Shown here in pieces: positions 12,350 through 45,830 of a stretch of DNA of 64,000 bases. Positions within the stretch are counted from its first letter, which is position 1; the number at the start of each line of letters is the position of its first letter. The notes under the pieces were generated by a model. The model ran no database searches and was not told the origin of the DNA. It saw nothing but the letters and a program-made list of their open reading frames with translations. Source of the DNA: Engraulis encrasicolus (lineage: Eukaryota > Chordata > Actinopteri > Clupeiformes > Engraulidae); contig NC_085861.1 of assembly GCF_034702125.1 (NCBI RefSeq), positions 56,685,350 through 56,749,349 of the forward strand, read 5' to 3'. A program made the translations under genes and the position numbers.

Positions 12350-14448
12350 TGGCCTGGGGCAACTACGCTGCAGCCATATCTAGCCTGTGGTGGGGGCCCC
12401 TAGGCTACAGCCATATGTAGCCTGTGGTGGGGGGCCCTAGGCTGCCCCCCTCGGCAGCAGCCATATCTGGCCCCTACACTACAGCCATATCTAGCCTGTG
12501 GTCCCGTCCCCCCCACCAGGCTGCAGCTATATGCGTCCTGTGGTGGGGGCCCTAGGCTGCCACCATATCTACTTGTAGCCTGTGGTGGGGGGCTCTAGGC
12601 TGCAGCCATATCTGGCCTGTGGTGGGGGCCTCCGAGGTTACAGCCATATGTAGCTTCTGGTGGGGGGCCCTATACTACAGCCATATATAGCCAGTAGTGG
12701 GGCCCCTAAGTTGCAGCCATATATAGCCTGTGCTGGGGGGCCCTAGGCTACAGCCAGTGGGGGACCCTAGGCCGAAGCCATATCTAGCCTGTGGTGGGCC
12801 CCCCTGGGCTGCAGCCATATCTAGCCTGTGGTGGGGGGCTCTAGGCTGCAGCCATATCTAGCCTGTGGTGGGGGGCCCTAGGCTGCAGCCTTATCTGGCC
12901 TGTGGTGGGCCCCCCTATACTACAGCCATATCTAGCATGTGGTGGGGGGCCCTAGGCTGCAGCCATATCTAGCATGTGCTGGGGGCCCCTAGGCTGCAGC
13001 CATATCTAGCCTGTGGTGGGGGCCCTAGCCTGTGATGGGGGCCCCTAGGCTGCAGCCATATCTAGCCTGTGGTGGGGGGCCCTAGGCTGCAGCCATATCT
13101 AGCCTGTGGTGGGCCTCCCTAGGCTGCAGCCATATCTAGCCTGTGGTGGGGGGCCCCTAGGCTGCAGTCATATCTAGCCTGTGGTGGGGGCCCCTAGGCT
13201 GTAACCATATCTGGCCCGTGGAGGGGGGCCCTAGGCTACAGCCATATCTAGCCAGTGGTGGGGCCCCCCTAGACTACAGCCATATTTAGCCTGTGGTGGG
13301 GGCCCTAGCCTGTGGTCGGGGCCCCTAGGCTGCAGCCATATCTAGCCTGTGGTGGGGGCCCCTAGGCTGCAGTCATATCTAGCCTGTGGTGGGGCCCCCT
13401 TGGCTACAGCTATATCTATCTACCTGTGGTGGGGGCCCCTAGGCTGCAGCCATATCTAGCCTGTGGTCGGGGCCCCTTAGCTGCAGCCATATCTAGCCTG
13501 TGCTGGGGGGCCCTAGGCTACAGCCAGTGGGGGGCCTTAGGCTACAGCCATATCTAGCCTGTGGTGGGGCCCCCTTGGCTACAGCCATATCTTGGCTGTG
13601 GTGGGCGCCCCTATGCTGTAGCCATATCTGGCCCGTGCTGGGGGCCCGTATGCTACAGCCATATCTAGCCTGTGGTGGGGCCCCCTTGGCTACAGCCATA
13701 TGTATCCTGTGGCAGGGGCCCTAGGCTGCAGCCATATCTAGCCTGTGCTGGGGGCCCCTAGGCTGCAGCCATCTACTCTGTGGTGGGGGCCCCTATGCTG
13801 TAGCCATATCTAACCTGTGGTGGGGCCCCTAGGACACAGCCATATCTGGCCCGTGCTGGGGGCCCGTATGCTACAGCCATATCATGCATGTGGTCGCGGC
13901 CCCTAGGCTGCAGCCATATCTAGCCTGTGGTGGGGGGGCCCCTTGGCTGTAGCCATATCTGTCCTGTGGAGGGGCCCCCTAGGCTACAGCCATATCTAGC
14001 CTGTGGTGGGGTCCCCCAGGCTGCAGCCATATCTAGCCTGTGGTGGGGGCCCCTAGACTACAGCCATATCTAGCCTGTGGTCGGGGCCCCTAAGCTACAG
14101 GCATATCTAGCCTGTGCTGGGGGACCCCTAGGCTGCAGCCTTATCTAGGCTGCGGTGGGGGGGGCAGGCTGCAGCCATATCTGGCCTGTGGAGGGCCCCC
14201 TAGGCTACAGCCATATCTAACCTGTGGTGGGGCCTCTAGGACACAGCCATATCTAGCGTGTGGTGGGGCCCCCTAGGCTGCAGCCATATCTAGCCAGTGG
14301 TGGGGGCCCCTAGGCCGCAGCCTTATCTAGGCTGTGGTGGGGGCCCCTAGGCTGCAGCCATATCTAGCCTGTGGTGGGGGCCCGTAGGCTACAGCCATAT
14401 CTAGCCTATGGTGGGGGACCCTAGGCTGTAGCCATATCTGGCCTGTGC
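12350..14448. repeat. 37-bp minisatellite, about 57 units
   Basis: A tandem array of a 37-bp unit built from CTGCAGCCATATCTAGCC, then TGTGGTGGGGGCC, then CCTAGG. Units differ by point changes and short deletions. Some units are merged or truncated, as near 12757 and 13027. The plus strand has G-runs of four to seven in nearly every unit, with an adjacent GGGGCCCC palindrome. Because 37 is not a multiple of three, open frames inside are artefacts with a 37-residue super-period. The array ends next to the putative exon at 14648-14831. Confidence 0.97.
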
Positions 14449-14647
14449 CTTTTCTAGTGTCTCACGGTGACCTGCGCATGGCTTTAGTGAGGTGCAGGTG
14501 AGGGTGGAGGCGCAGTGCCATTACTCCCTTCCTCCTCCACCACCAGTTCCCACGTATCCACCATGTCACGGCAGCCTGATCGTCTGTCCCGTAGTGCAAG
14601 TGGAGGGTGGGGGCGCAGAAGAACCATTGCCCCACTTCCTCAATCAC

Positions 14648-15408
14648 CTCTTGCACCAGTTCCCAGACCTCCAGCATCCTCATCCTCCACCAGCTCCCAC
14701 ATGTCCTGCATGTTGCGGCGGCCGCTCCAGGTCCAGCTGTAGGTGTCGCAGGTCTTGGGGAGGGTGGGGAAGTGCAGGACGTCTGGGTAGCAGCTCAGCA
14801 GCGACGCCCACGAGTGCAGTGCTTCCCAATGCTTGGAGGCCATCAAGACAAGAGAGGAGAGGAGAGGAGAGGAGGAGAGATGAGAGAAGAGGGGATTAAA
14901 GGAGAAAAGAGGAGGGGAGAGGGGAGGAGAGGAGAGAGGGGGAGAGGAGAGGAAGACCTATTAATGCTTCTAATTTTAACTTTAACTTTACTGGTAGATG
15001 ACTTGGAAAAATATGTAGACTGTCGACTGTCAAAAAATCAGTGAAAAATGTAATTTGCATAATTTGGAACACAGTGTACACATCGCTTTACAAGTCAAGT
15101 CAATGTGATTTCTATTTCAAAGCAATGGAGGTTGACCCAAAGTGCTTTACACATACGTGACACAATGGGAAAAAAATAAGCATGACCCTTTTTATAAAAA
15201 GATGGCTATGATGTGTGTGTGTTTGTGTGAATGTGTGTGCGTCGTGCGTGTGTTACCTGTGTGATGTAACGTTGCATGTCCAGAGTCTTTGTGGTCCTGG
15301 TGAACTTGACATGATGCATCTTGGGAAAGCTGAGGGACCTGGTGCGCGGCTGGAAGTTCTCCCTCAGGGACGGCTTAATGGAGTATGGGCTGTCATTGTT
15401 CCCTTGCA
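14648..15408 (-). CDS. Two exons of an unidentified gene
   Basis: Exon A spans 15408-15257. It follows acceptor CTCTTCAG and ends at donor CAG|GTAACA. It encodes about 50 residues including SPYSIKPSLRENFQ and FPKMHHVKFTRTTK. Exon B spans 14831 to about 14648. It follows a long C/T-rich tract and acceptor CTCCAAG, is in the same frame, and encodes ALHSWASLLSCYPDVLHFPT and CDTYSWTWSGRRNMQDMWEL. Its donor is uncertain (GTGATT at 14647 or GTCTGG at 14668). An earlier exon ending near 15897 (frame DTPWCNHFVVLLS, donor CAG|GTAAGA) would join in phase. The composition looks like real protein but I do not recognise the family. Confidence 0.5.
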
Positions 15409-15459
15409 CTGAAGAGGGACAGGAGGACATTATAATGAAGAGCTTCGTTGCAAAATGAA

Positions 15460-15960
15460 TTTTGGGACACTGACATTTTTGTATTGGGCATTGCATTGTA
15501 ATGGAGTATGGGCTGTTGTTCCTGACAGCCCATACTCCTTGCACTGAACATTAAGAAGAGATAAGAAGTTTAAAGCCTGCACATCCTAAGAAAATAACCG
15601 TCTGACCTGGGAGCAGGACTGATAAGTAGATCATGAGTAGGCTAGATAAAGATGAAAAAGTCAGATTTTTTTTCTTTTTTATGGAGGGTGTTCACCCGAA
15701 ACGTTATGCAAAAACAAAAAAAGTGGGAGCAAAAAAATCCTGGTTGAAGCTGACTTTTTCATTTAGGAATATTTTGGGAAACTGACATTTTTGTATTGGA
15801 GTATGGGCTGTCATTGTTCCCTTGTACTGAACATTGAGAAGAGAGGTGAAAAGGTGAAAGAGTAGGTTGAAGCTCGTACATCCAAAAAACATCTTACCTG
15901 AGAGCAGGACAACGAAATGATTGCACCAAGGAGTATCCAATAACTAGTTCTAAGTGTAAT
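15460..15960 (-). repeat. Local direct copies of an exon-intron junction
   Basis: The acceptor side of exon A (around 15374-15411, GGAGTATGGGCTGTCATTG on the plus strand) recurs at about 15497-15548 and 15797-15837. The latter two copies also share flanking sequence (GACATTTTTGTATTGG and an upstream GAGCAGGAC donor region), so they are tandem units of about 300 bp. The rightmost unit preserves a donor and an acceptor only about 60 bp apart. Confidence 0.6.
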
Positions 15961-16600
15961 ACTGTAATTGGATATAGCCTACAGCTTGTTGAAATCAGCA
16001 GAAAAGGGGTGTTACTCGCACTAGCAAGGCAAGAACACTTCACTTAGAGAAACGCCCACAGTCACAGGCATCATGCACGTCAGGAGTCAGGAGATGGCCA
16101 GAGTAATTTCAAGCCATACACTTCAATGTAAACTTCAACAAGTTACTTCACAGTGCAAAAATGGTGTGTCAATGTTTCAGTGTAAACTTATACTTGTAAA
16201 CGTAGGTAGTGTATTTACAACATTGTGGAGGGTCAAATTCCACCAAGGAGTCAAATGAGTATTTACAACACTTAAGTCAGGTCAAGTCACATTTATTTGC
16301 ATAGCCCATTTGATGCACAGAATGAGTGACCAAAGGAGGGCAAAAAATAAATAAAATAACAACCCACAATTGCAGAATTGTGTCAAGATGTGTTATTGAA
16401 AATCTTAATACTGCTCTCCACCCGATTGTTGAGTAGGCTACAGTGCAGTATTTTTGCCGTATGCTTCCTTGCCATTTTGAGTCAAAAAGATGATGGATAT
16501 GGTAAAAACTGCAGGATTATTATTGAAAATGAATGGGGTATTATTTCTGTTGAGTTAGAATTAAACTGGTGAGTTAACACCAAAACGTGGCATGGAAATC

Positions 16601-16852
16601 TAGCCTGGTGAACCAGCGCCACCCGCTGGACGGCAAAATGTTTTGTCTACGGGTGGGTCTGGCCTCGCATAATGATTCAATGAAGCCATAGTGCCATGAA
16701 TCTGGCAAACCAATTACAACGCAAAGATGTGTTTTGAATCAAAGCGGGCAGGGTTTTGAGAGAAGGTTGTTCTCATCAACAATCTTCGGATGTATTATGC
16801 ATCGAGGCCAGACTAAATTAGACATCCACATTTAGTCTGGTTTATCAGGCTA
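16601..16852. mobile_element. MITE with 9-bp target duplication (copy 1)
   Basis: Ends TAGCCTGGTGAACCAG and CTGGTTTATCAGGCTA are inverted repeats. ATGGAAATC flanks both sides exactly (16592-16600 and 16853-16861). A 9-bp duplication suggests the Mutator-like (MULE) superfamily. A related 352-bp copy lies at 31717-32068. Confidence 0.85.
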
Positions 16853-17259
16853 ATGGAAATCTACAGGGTAAATCGAAGAGTGAAGTGTGGGACACCAGGT
16901 CAACAAAGAAGAACAGCTGACAGCAAAGCATCAAGGATATCTGGGCTTCCATAACTCCCATGCATTGTTTCTGCCATTGACTTCAATGTTAAACGCATCA
17001 TGGCCGTTATTAAGACAGAGAGAGTCCTAACAAGTATTGAACATTGCATGTTATGTAGAAAGTACCAAATTTCAACTGATTTAATGTGACCCGAATTTTG
17101 ATGAAGAAAATTTTTATTTTATTACAATATTCTAATGATGCGAATTCCCCAATTCATGGGTTTTTCGAGCTGGAAGGCCAACATATATATAAAAAAAAAA
17201 AATAATGATTGGAATAGTTAAAAAACTGGGCCATGAATCTACAATCCATGACAGTTTAA

Positions 17260-17886
17260 AGGGACACTGTGCAGGAAATGGTCAAGAAAGGTACTGCAAC
17301 TATGCTGCTTATTGAAATTGGGCTGCCTATTGCCAAATTTGATCTTTACATGAGTAAAGTAGTAGTAGAGTTTTACTGTCACTATATAAATATAGTGAGA
17401 TTATGTTTAGTAGCATCCCACAAATGCCCACAAAATAAAATATATATTAACAGTAAATAAATAATATATACAAATCCATAAAAATCCATGTGCTGTAACA
17501 TCTTGTTGTCGTGTGTGCAGCTGGTGTACCAAGATGTAATGCTGTATGTAATTACTGATTCAATTGTACACCTGTAGAAGTTAGTGAGCAGATCTTGTGG
17601 TAGCTGGGCCTTCTTTAGAGTGAAAGTTTACTAAGTATTAAACAAATATTTTCTAGTATGGTCCAAGTACAGTCGTTTTTGCAGCTAAAAATGGCTATTT
17701 TTGGAAATTCAAAATGGCGGACCATGGAGAAGATCCCCCTTTTCATGTATGAAAAGTGCAATTTTTCCAGTCATAATGAAAACTTAGAATTTGAAAGTGG
17801 TGGTAAGTATTCATGAAAAAGGTAACATTAGTGAATGGGCAGCATGAATTCTGGAAATAAACAACTAAAAATCTCACAGTGTCCCT
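17260..17886. mobile_element. TTAA-flanked MITE, 627 bp
   Basis: Ends AGGGACACTGTG and CACAGTGTCCCT lie between TTAA on both sides (17256-17259 and 17887-17890). A TTAA target is characteristic of piggyBac and Kolobok transposons. Related copies occur at 24.91, 38.72-40.55 and 46.52 kb. Non-coding. Confidence 0.85.
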
Positions 17887-17890
17887 TTAA

Positions 17891-19080
17891 CATTACTGAT
17901 GGAATCATGGAAATAAATCAACTTTTTCATGCTATTCTAATAAAAAGGCCTGGAGCTGTATTAATGCCCCACCACTTTCCAAGTCAAACCTACACCTCTG
18001 AATGGAGATAAGACCGAACCGAAAGTGAAGGCATCACAGCCACTACAGTTAAACAGATTCAACCTGGTTATAGGCCTACTTTCCCATGCTATACATTCGT
18101 ATTCATGGAGCCTTACATGCTATTTTATGGTTTAGGGTTTATTCATTGCATGAGGATTACTTCTGAAAACCTTCCAATCTCTAGCTATTACATTTCAATG
18201 TATTTCCTTAGGGGGATAGCCCCTTGATATACTGTAAGATATCATTTTCGAGGGGGTCCCCAAAATATATCAAAACATAAACCATGACTGTGTAGAAGAG
18301 ATGAGAAAATGCCAACTAGAACTTGCCCACCCAGATAGTAGGCTACCACTATATTTTGGATATTTAATTTGGCCCGAGGACTAACAGCACTGGTGAAGAT
18401 TGAGTCACAGGCACACACAGTCTAGCTAGCCAAACACACAGAGGATATTACACCAGTTGGCACTTCAGTGCTTGGAGTTCAACAAGCCAGCAGTTTCCAA
18501 ACATTACAATGACATTGTGGCCCATATACCAGTAGATTCCGACCAATGTTCCCCTTACACCTGTTGTGCCATACTATTTTTTCTGTGCACCCCCCTTCAC
18601 AACCATAGTCTGTGTGTCATCGCCCGATTGGGATATATCAAATAACGATAATAGTAGTTATGTTCAGAGATGCAGTAGATTATTATGCAGTTCGTAACTA
18701 ATGGGAGTTTACATTAACTGTTGAATAATTCATTTTGTTTTGCTATACTTTTTCTTCCAACTTGCTGCTGACCCCCTTGCACCCCTTCACGGCCTCCAAG
18801 AGGTCCCCAGCCCCCACTTTGAAACCCATTGCAATAAGCACGTTTGGCATGGTGGCTGGCCTTGGTCCCAGGATGCCTTAAGCGGAGATCATGCAGGATG
18901 AGGTCTGCACACATCCACAGAGGAAAGTGAAATGGAGTAAGTGGCAGGACGATTAAAGGCCTTCACACATGATGGGTGAATGAAGGAGGGATTAAACGTC
19001 TGACAAGGCGGGAGAAGCTAAGACAGCTGCCAATCACTCCTTGACCCCTTCCCAAAAACATGAGAAATAGACATGCAAAC
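17891..19080. other. No gene recognised; hAT-like debris
   Basis: Intergenic sequence to the right of the 15-kb gene and beyond the mrs2 3' end. A segment around 18750-18832 (CCCCCACTTTGAAACCCATTG) resembles the end of the hAT MITE at 7145. No complete element or exon could be supported. Confidence 0.35.
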
Positions 19081-19673
19081 AGGAAAACAATTTGATATGG
19101 AATCAAAACGTTTAATGTGTGATACATTTACAAGGACTCTACGAATCACAGTTTCTTTTTTCGTCACTGACCATTCAAGCTATTAGATATAAGCCATTTA
19201 TAAAACAGCTATACACAATTGAAACACCATCTTATACCTGTGGGTTTAGTACAAAATAAAGTGCCGTTATTGTATATTAAACCGAAAGCGTACGAATACA
19301 CTGACAACGTTAGGTCCTTTCACAAGTCGCAAATACCACGATAGCCATATCAACAGTATTGTCCAACGCCATTTCGACTGCTCAGACCCCATTCCACATG
19401 ATATGGACAAGGTGAGAGGGTTTTTGTTACGTGTGGGTGCACAATTTGATGAATATATAAACAAAAACCTCAAAACCACAAAACTACATTACGCAGTTTA
19501 CCTTTCAAATATAAGAACATCATCTCAACTCCTATGACACGGAGAAGACATCTTGTTTCTTGTTTCTGTGTCCTCAACCAACTTAAATTTCGGCATGATT
19601 TATTCCTCCTTCATTTCATCAACACGATGATGATGACATGACCACTATCACAGACGTCACATATTCATAATCA

Positions 19674-27321
<7,648 letters not shown>

Positions 27322-28742
27322 TTTGCCGAGTTTATGTGAAAGAGTGTGACTTCTCCTGGAGTAGAACTACTCCCATGTTTGTTTGTATGAACTGTGTAAC
27401 AACTAGCTGGCAAATGTGTCCAGCTGATTCCAGCCACAACCGGATACTGTCACTATCAGACTATTCTGCCGTAGTTGTTTTAATTTGGTTAATGTAAACA
27501 GCTTGTACATGTGCGAATACAGCCTGATCATGACAACACGTTAGTACACTAGTTGGCCTACAGCTGTTTAATAACTGTATGATAACCTAACCATGATGTC
27601 CTGACACTCTGAGTCCGCTATGCTAGATGCTAAACTTGAATCAGACCCCCCATACTACCGACGAATTAGTGAGACGATGTCCAATGCCACTGATTATAAA
27701 AACTTCGCTGTGTCGTTGTGTCCATTGCTAACGAAGTTCCCATACCACGAATAAGGAGGTTGCATTTCATTAAACGGACCAAACGTGTCTGCCCCACATC
27801 CAATCCATGCCTAGCCTAACCACAATGCAACGGGGTGTGTGTAGAATGACCACGTGATGTTCTACTGTTCAAGGGTACATCCCAATATGTGACCTTGCCT
27901 CCTCCACTTGCGCTTGTCTCCTCGCCCCGCCTCCTGGCCCCTCCTCCGTGGAGAAAACGATAAAGTTTCCCAGCTGTCAGCCTAGCCACAACAACTTTTG
28001 AGGGACTGTTTTTCATTCACCATAACAATTGCAAACGAGAAAAAGACTCTACAATTGAGCTTTTGCAAGATATTGAAATATAATGCTGTTGTCAGTGATG
28101 TCATCATGACGAGAAGCGAGTGGAGGAGGCAAGTGGAGGAGGCAAGGTCCCATATTAAGATGCACCCCAAGAGAACAGAAAAGCGCACTGTTGGCGCTGC
28201 AAGGTCGCACCGCACATCTCGCGTACCAAAAACTGTAGTGGCTAGGACAAAACATTCGCAATTTGTTTGACTGTGGTAAGAATTGCAAATAGTGCCTGCT
28301 GTAATCACCAAATAGTCATATTCATAATGCAAAACAATCCCCATCCACTGATTACTATTCCCGTAGCCAACATTTCGCTAAAATGATGAAAGCTTGCCAA
28401 CCCAATATGTTTATCTTTACAGAACGTTAATTGTTGCGCCTACTTGTACTAGTAGGCTATGCGTATTTCATTTAATGAAGTAAAGCACCGGGCTGCCTAG
28501 AAATGAGCTCCATCCTTCTCTGCGTCCCAGTCCCATTGGTCTGGCGCGCTGCTGTGCGAGATGCAATTGGCTGACGGAGGATGTTGCATTGACATAGATG
28601 CCTTCCCCTCAGATGGCTCAAAATTATAGCCTGCTACCGTCAGTTTTAGGGACATCTCGCCATGTCTATTTTAGACCGGATTAGTAGAGCTAGTGCACCT
28701 GTTATGATATTTTGATTTCGTGGCCGATTCGTCGCGTTTGCA
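27322..28742. promoter_or_regulatory. Divergent mrs2/clptm1l promoter region
   Basis: 1.42 kb separate the two start codons, which point away from each other. Two ATTGG (inverted CCAAT, NF-Y type) boxes lie near 28534 and 28566, about 180-210 bp upstream of the clptm1l ATG, in the most GC-rich stretch. A Harbinger-type MITE occupies 27873-28167 in the middle. A shared bidirectional promoter is plausible but the MITE may separate two promoters. Confidence 0.5.
27873..28167. mobile_element. PIF/Harbinger-like MITE, 295 bp (copy B)
   Basis: Same ends as copy A (GGGTACATCCCAATATGTG) in inverted orientation, with CAA at both flanks (27870-27872 and 28168-28170), a 3-bp duplication. Both copies are exactly 295 bp. 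It sits between the mrs2 and clptm1l start codons. Confidence 0.85.
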
Positions 28743-43124
<14,382 letters not shown>

Positions 43125-44310
43125 TCATCCTCCCCTGGGGGTGGAGAAGGAGGCCATTCCAAAGGAACCAAGGCAGTCAGACTATTCCGAATCTCGGAGG
43201 AAGTATGACTGACTGACATTAGAGGGTAGAATTCATTTCCTCAAACTCGCGTCGATGCCTCTGACCTCCTGCCTTGTCTACTTGGATGACGTTAGTTTTA
43301 TCCAGACACCCAATTAACATTCAGATTACAAATGTGATATAGCATTGCTAGGGAAAAATAAGCAATTTTCAACTAAGTTCCAAAGTTGGTTTGACAACAA
43401 GGGTATGTTTGTTTGATAAATTATATGTGTATTTTGAGTGTTAAATGAATGTCCAATGTAAAACTCACTGAACCCAAGTCGACAACGATGACAGAGGACC
43501 GAGGAGAGCTCACGAGTTTGGAGGAATGACTTTCACACAGATAAACTGAATATCATCTCTGTCCAGGAGAAACCTTGTATCCCCCACTATTTTATTATTA
43601 TTATTATTACTATTTTACATTCATTCTTTATTCACTAGAAAATATAAATCAGTACTACTGGTCAGTCTCCATGAGTATATGTGTATGATAAATCATTTAT
43701 TAACCAACTTTAATATTGAAATGATAATTTATTTGGAAAGTTTGTGATTTATGAATTGATAAGTAAACAAAGAAAACAATGAGAAGTGGAGAAACAAGGT
43801 TTCTGCCTGACAGGTAAGATATGTATGTAAGCTGCTTGCACCTACTGTGTATTCCAGAACCCTTTTGCCCTTCTGTAGCATGCTGATCTGGAATCAGTGT
43901 TTGCTTTGCCATAACTGTAGCTCAAAATTCAGGTATGATGAATCTGTAAACACAGAATAATGGAGATGTGTGAAGCAAGCGTAGCAAAAACGTAATGTAC
44001 AATAAGAAAAAAGAAAAAAAAAACTGACACACAACAGCACGACACATTTTGCCTGATGTCTTGGACTTCTGAGAAAGCCTTGTTGCAGTCTTCCATCATT
44101 TAATCTCCTGAAAGACACACTACTTTTGAATGCATTTAATTTTGTGTCTGTGTTTAATTTCACCATGTTTGAATTAGTTCAGGAAATCTCTGGAATTAGC
44201 ACCAGCTGGTAACCCAGTTTAAATTATTGATGCTTTGCTAAATAGCTGAAGTGTCCTCACTTGAGGTTATTTACAGGATATGAAGTGTTATAGTATCCAT
44301 TCTTTAGAAC

Positions 44311-44585
44311 ATGGGTGGGGATCCTATGGCCCGTGAGGCCGTTTTATCTGGCCCCAATATAATTTTAATGTTATGCAATTTCATATGAAATATGACATCT
44401 TTTGTAAAGCAATTTTAGAAATTACATTTGCAATACAATGGAGTTATATTTTCAGAAAATTTGGCTGCCTTCAATATAGGCCTAGAGTGCAGGGGGAAAT
44501 CCTGGTTTGTGTTGATAATACGACCCCTGGAGGACTTCCTAAATGTGAAGTGGCCCTTCGAATTAAAAAGCCTCCCAACCCCTGC
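44311..44585. mobile_element. hAT-type MITE, 275 bp
   Basis: Flanked by an exact 8-bp duplication TTTAGAAC (44303-44310 and 44586-44593). The ends (ATGGGTGGGGATCC and CTCCCAACCCCTGC) are imperfect inverted repeats. It lies in the probable clptm1l 3' UTR, upstream of the AATAAA at 44853. Confidence 0.82.
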
Positions 44586-45063
44586 TTTAGAACATGTACT
44601 GAGCACACAAACACCAAGGGGAAATAACATGCCATTACTATTTTACTTTTTTTCTACCAGTATAACAATGCTGCTACCTGAATTCTTTGAGAATGCAAAT
44701 TAGTCTTGCTTTTAAATGAGGACATCTGGAATATTTTTCAGGAAAAAGAACATTTTGTCCTTTATTAGTCTTTGTAAATGTTGGTCTGTCTTAGCTGCCT
44801 GTGAGTGTTGTTCTTGCATTCTTGCACTAATGTTTTATTCCTTTTTAATAACAATAAAAAAAATCAGGAAGCACCCTTTTCCAGCGTCCTTTTTATCAAC
44901 TACTGTATGTGGTTGTCAAGACAACGATCGACCAAACAAAAACTTGATTACATCTGTCTGTGCGGTATCATCCAGGCAGTTTCACTCTTCATTGAAGTGG
45001 ACCGTCCAGTTTTGTCAGTGCCGTGAGGACTGAGAGGAGCGACGATAACACCTGATCCACCAG

Positions 45064-45315
45064 TTTCACGTTGCTTCTAGGTGGAGTGACAGGGGTATGT
45101 CACATATTTGCCTTTGTTGTACCTGTGCAATGTAAAAAATAATGTAATGTGTCTGCAATATTGTAGATGGATTAAGGTGAACGAATGATTAAATTCAACA
45201 GGTTAAAACTAAATGTAGGGAAAGGGCACTTTAACAAAAGTCAAATTTCACATTGCTTCTAGGTGGAGTGACAGGGGCATGTCACATACTAGTTGCCTTT
45301 GTTGTACCTGTGCAC
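45064..45315 (+). repeat. Two direct copies of a 67-bp segment, 182 bp apart
   Basis: TTGCTTCTAGGTGGAGTGAC and TTGCCTTTGTTGTACCTGTG occur in both 45064-45129 and 45246-45315, with few differences. A weak third trace is near 45390. It lies just upstream of the Ly6 gene and may be promoter-proximal. Confidence 0.75.
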
Positions 45316-45830
45316 ATACTGTGTAGACAGCAGTGATGGCACACTGTGGGGTGCAGGGTAGAGAAGATGAGAGTCACCACAGAGTGTCACATTCCTTCAA
45401 GGTGGAAGGACTTCAGTCTGTGACCAATGCATGCACGTTAAAAGTGCATAGGTGCATGTAATACATGGCAGTTTTCTCTTGATACCTTATACATAATATA
45501 CTATACACAATCTTTTTACATCTTGAAGACACCAGCCAAGACAGAGGTGAAGAAGAGTCGGCCTACAGTTGTCACGTGCGTTTACATCACAAAATGCGCT
45601 GCCTCTGTAGGATGACCAATCAAACAAGTGAATTGATGATGTAGTGTGTGTTCTCTAAGAATGCAGCCATCTGAAGATAACAATCTGTGGTGATTCCAAA
45701 ATGTTTTGCATCCCGTCAGACAGACAGGAAGAATGTCTGTGCAAGAACGCCCACAGGGTGTCAACCAGAAACCTGTCACATAAATCAAACACACACCCAT
45801 GGCCATGACCAACTCACAACAGGCAAAGAC

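Noticed and set aside
13493..13724. Repetitive protein-like frames in the minisatellite
   Set aside because: The 37-bp unit shifts frame each repeat and frames exist on both strands; no gene context.
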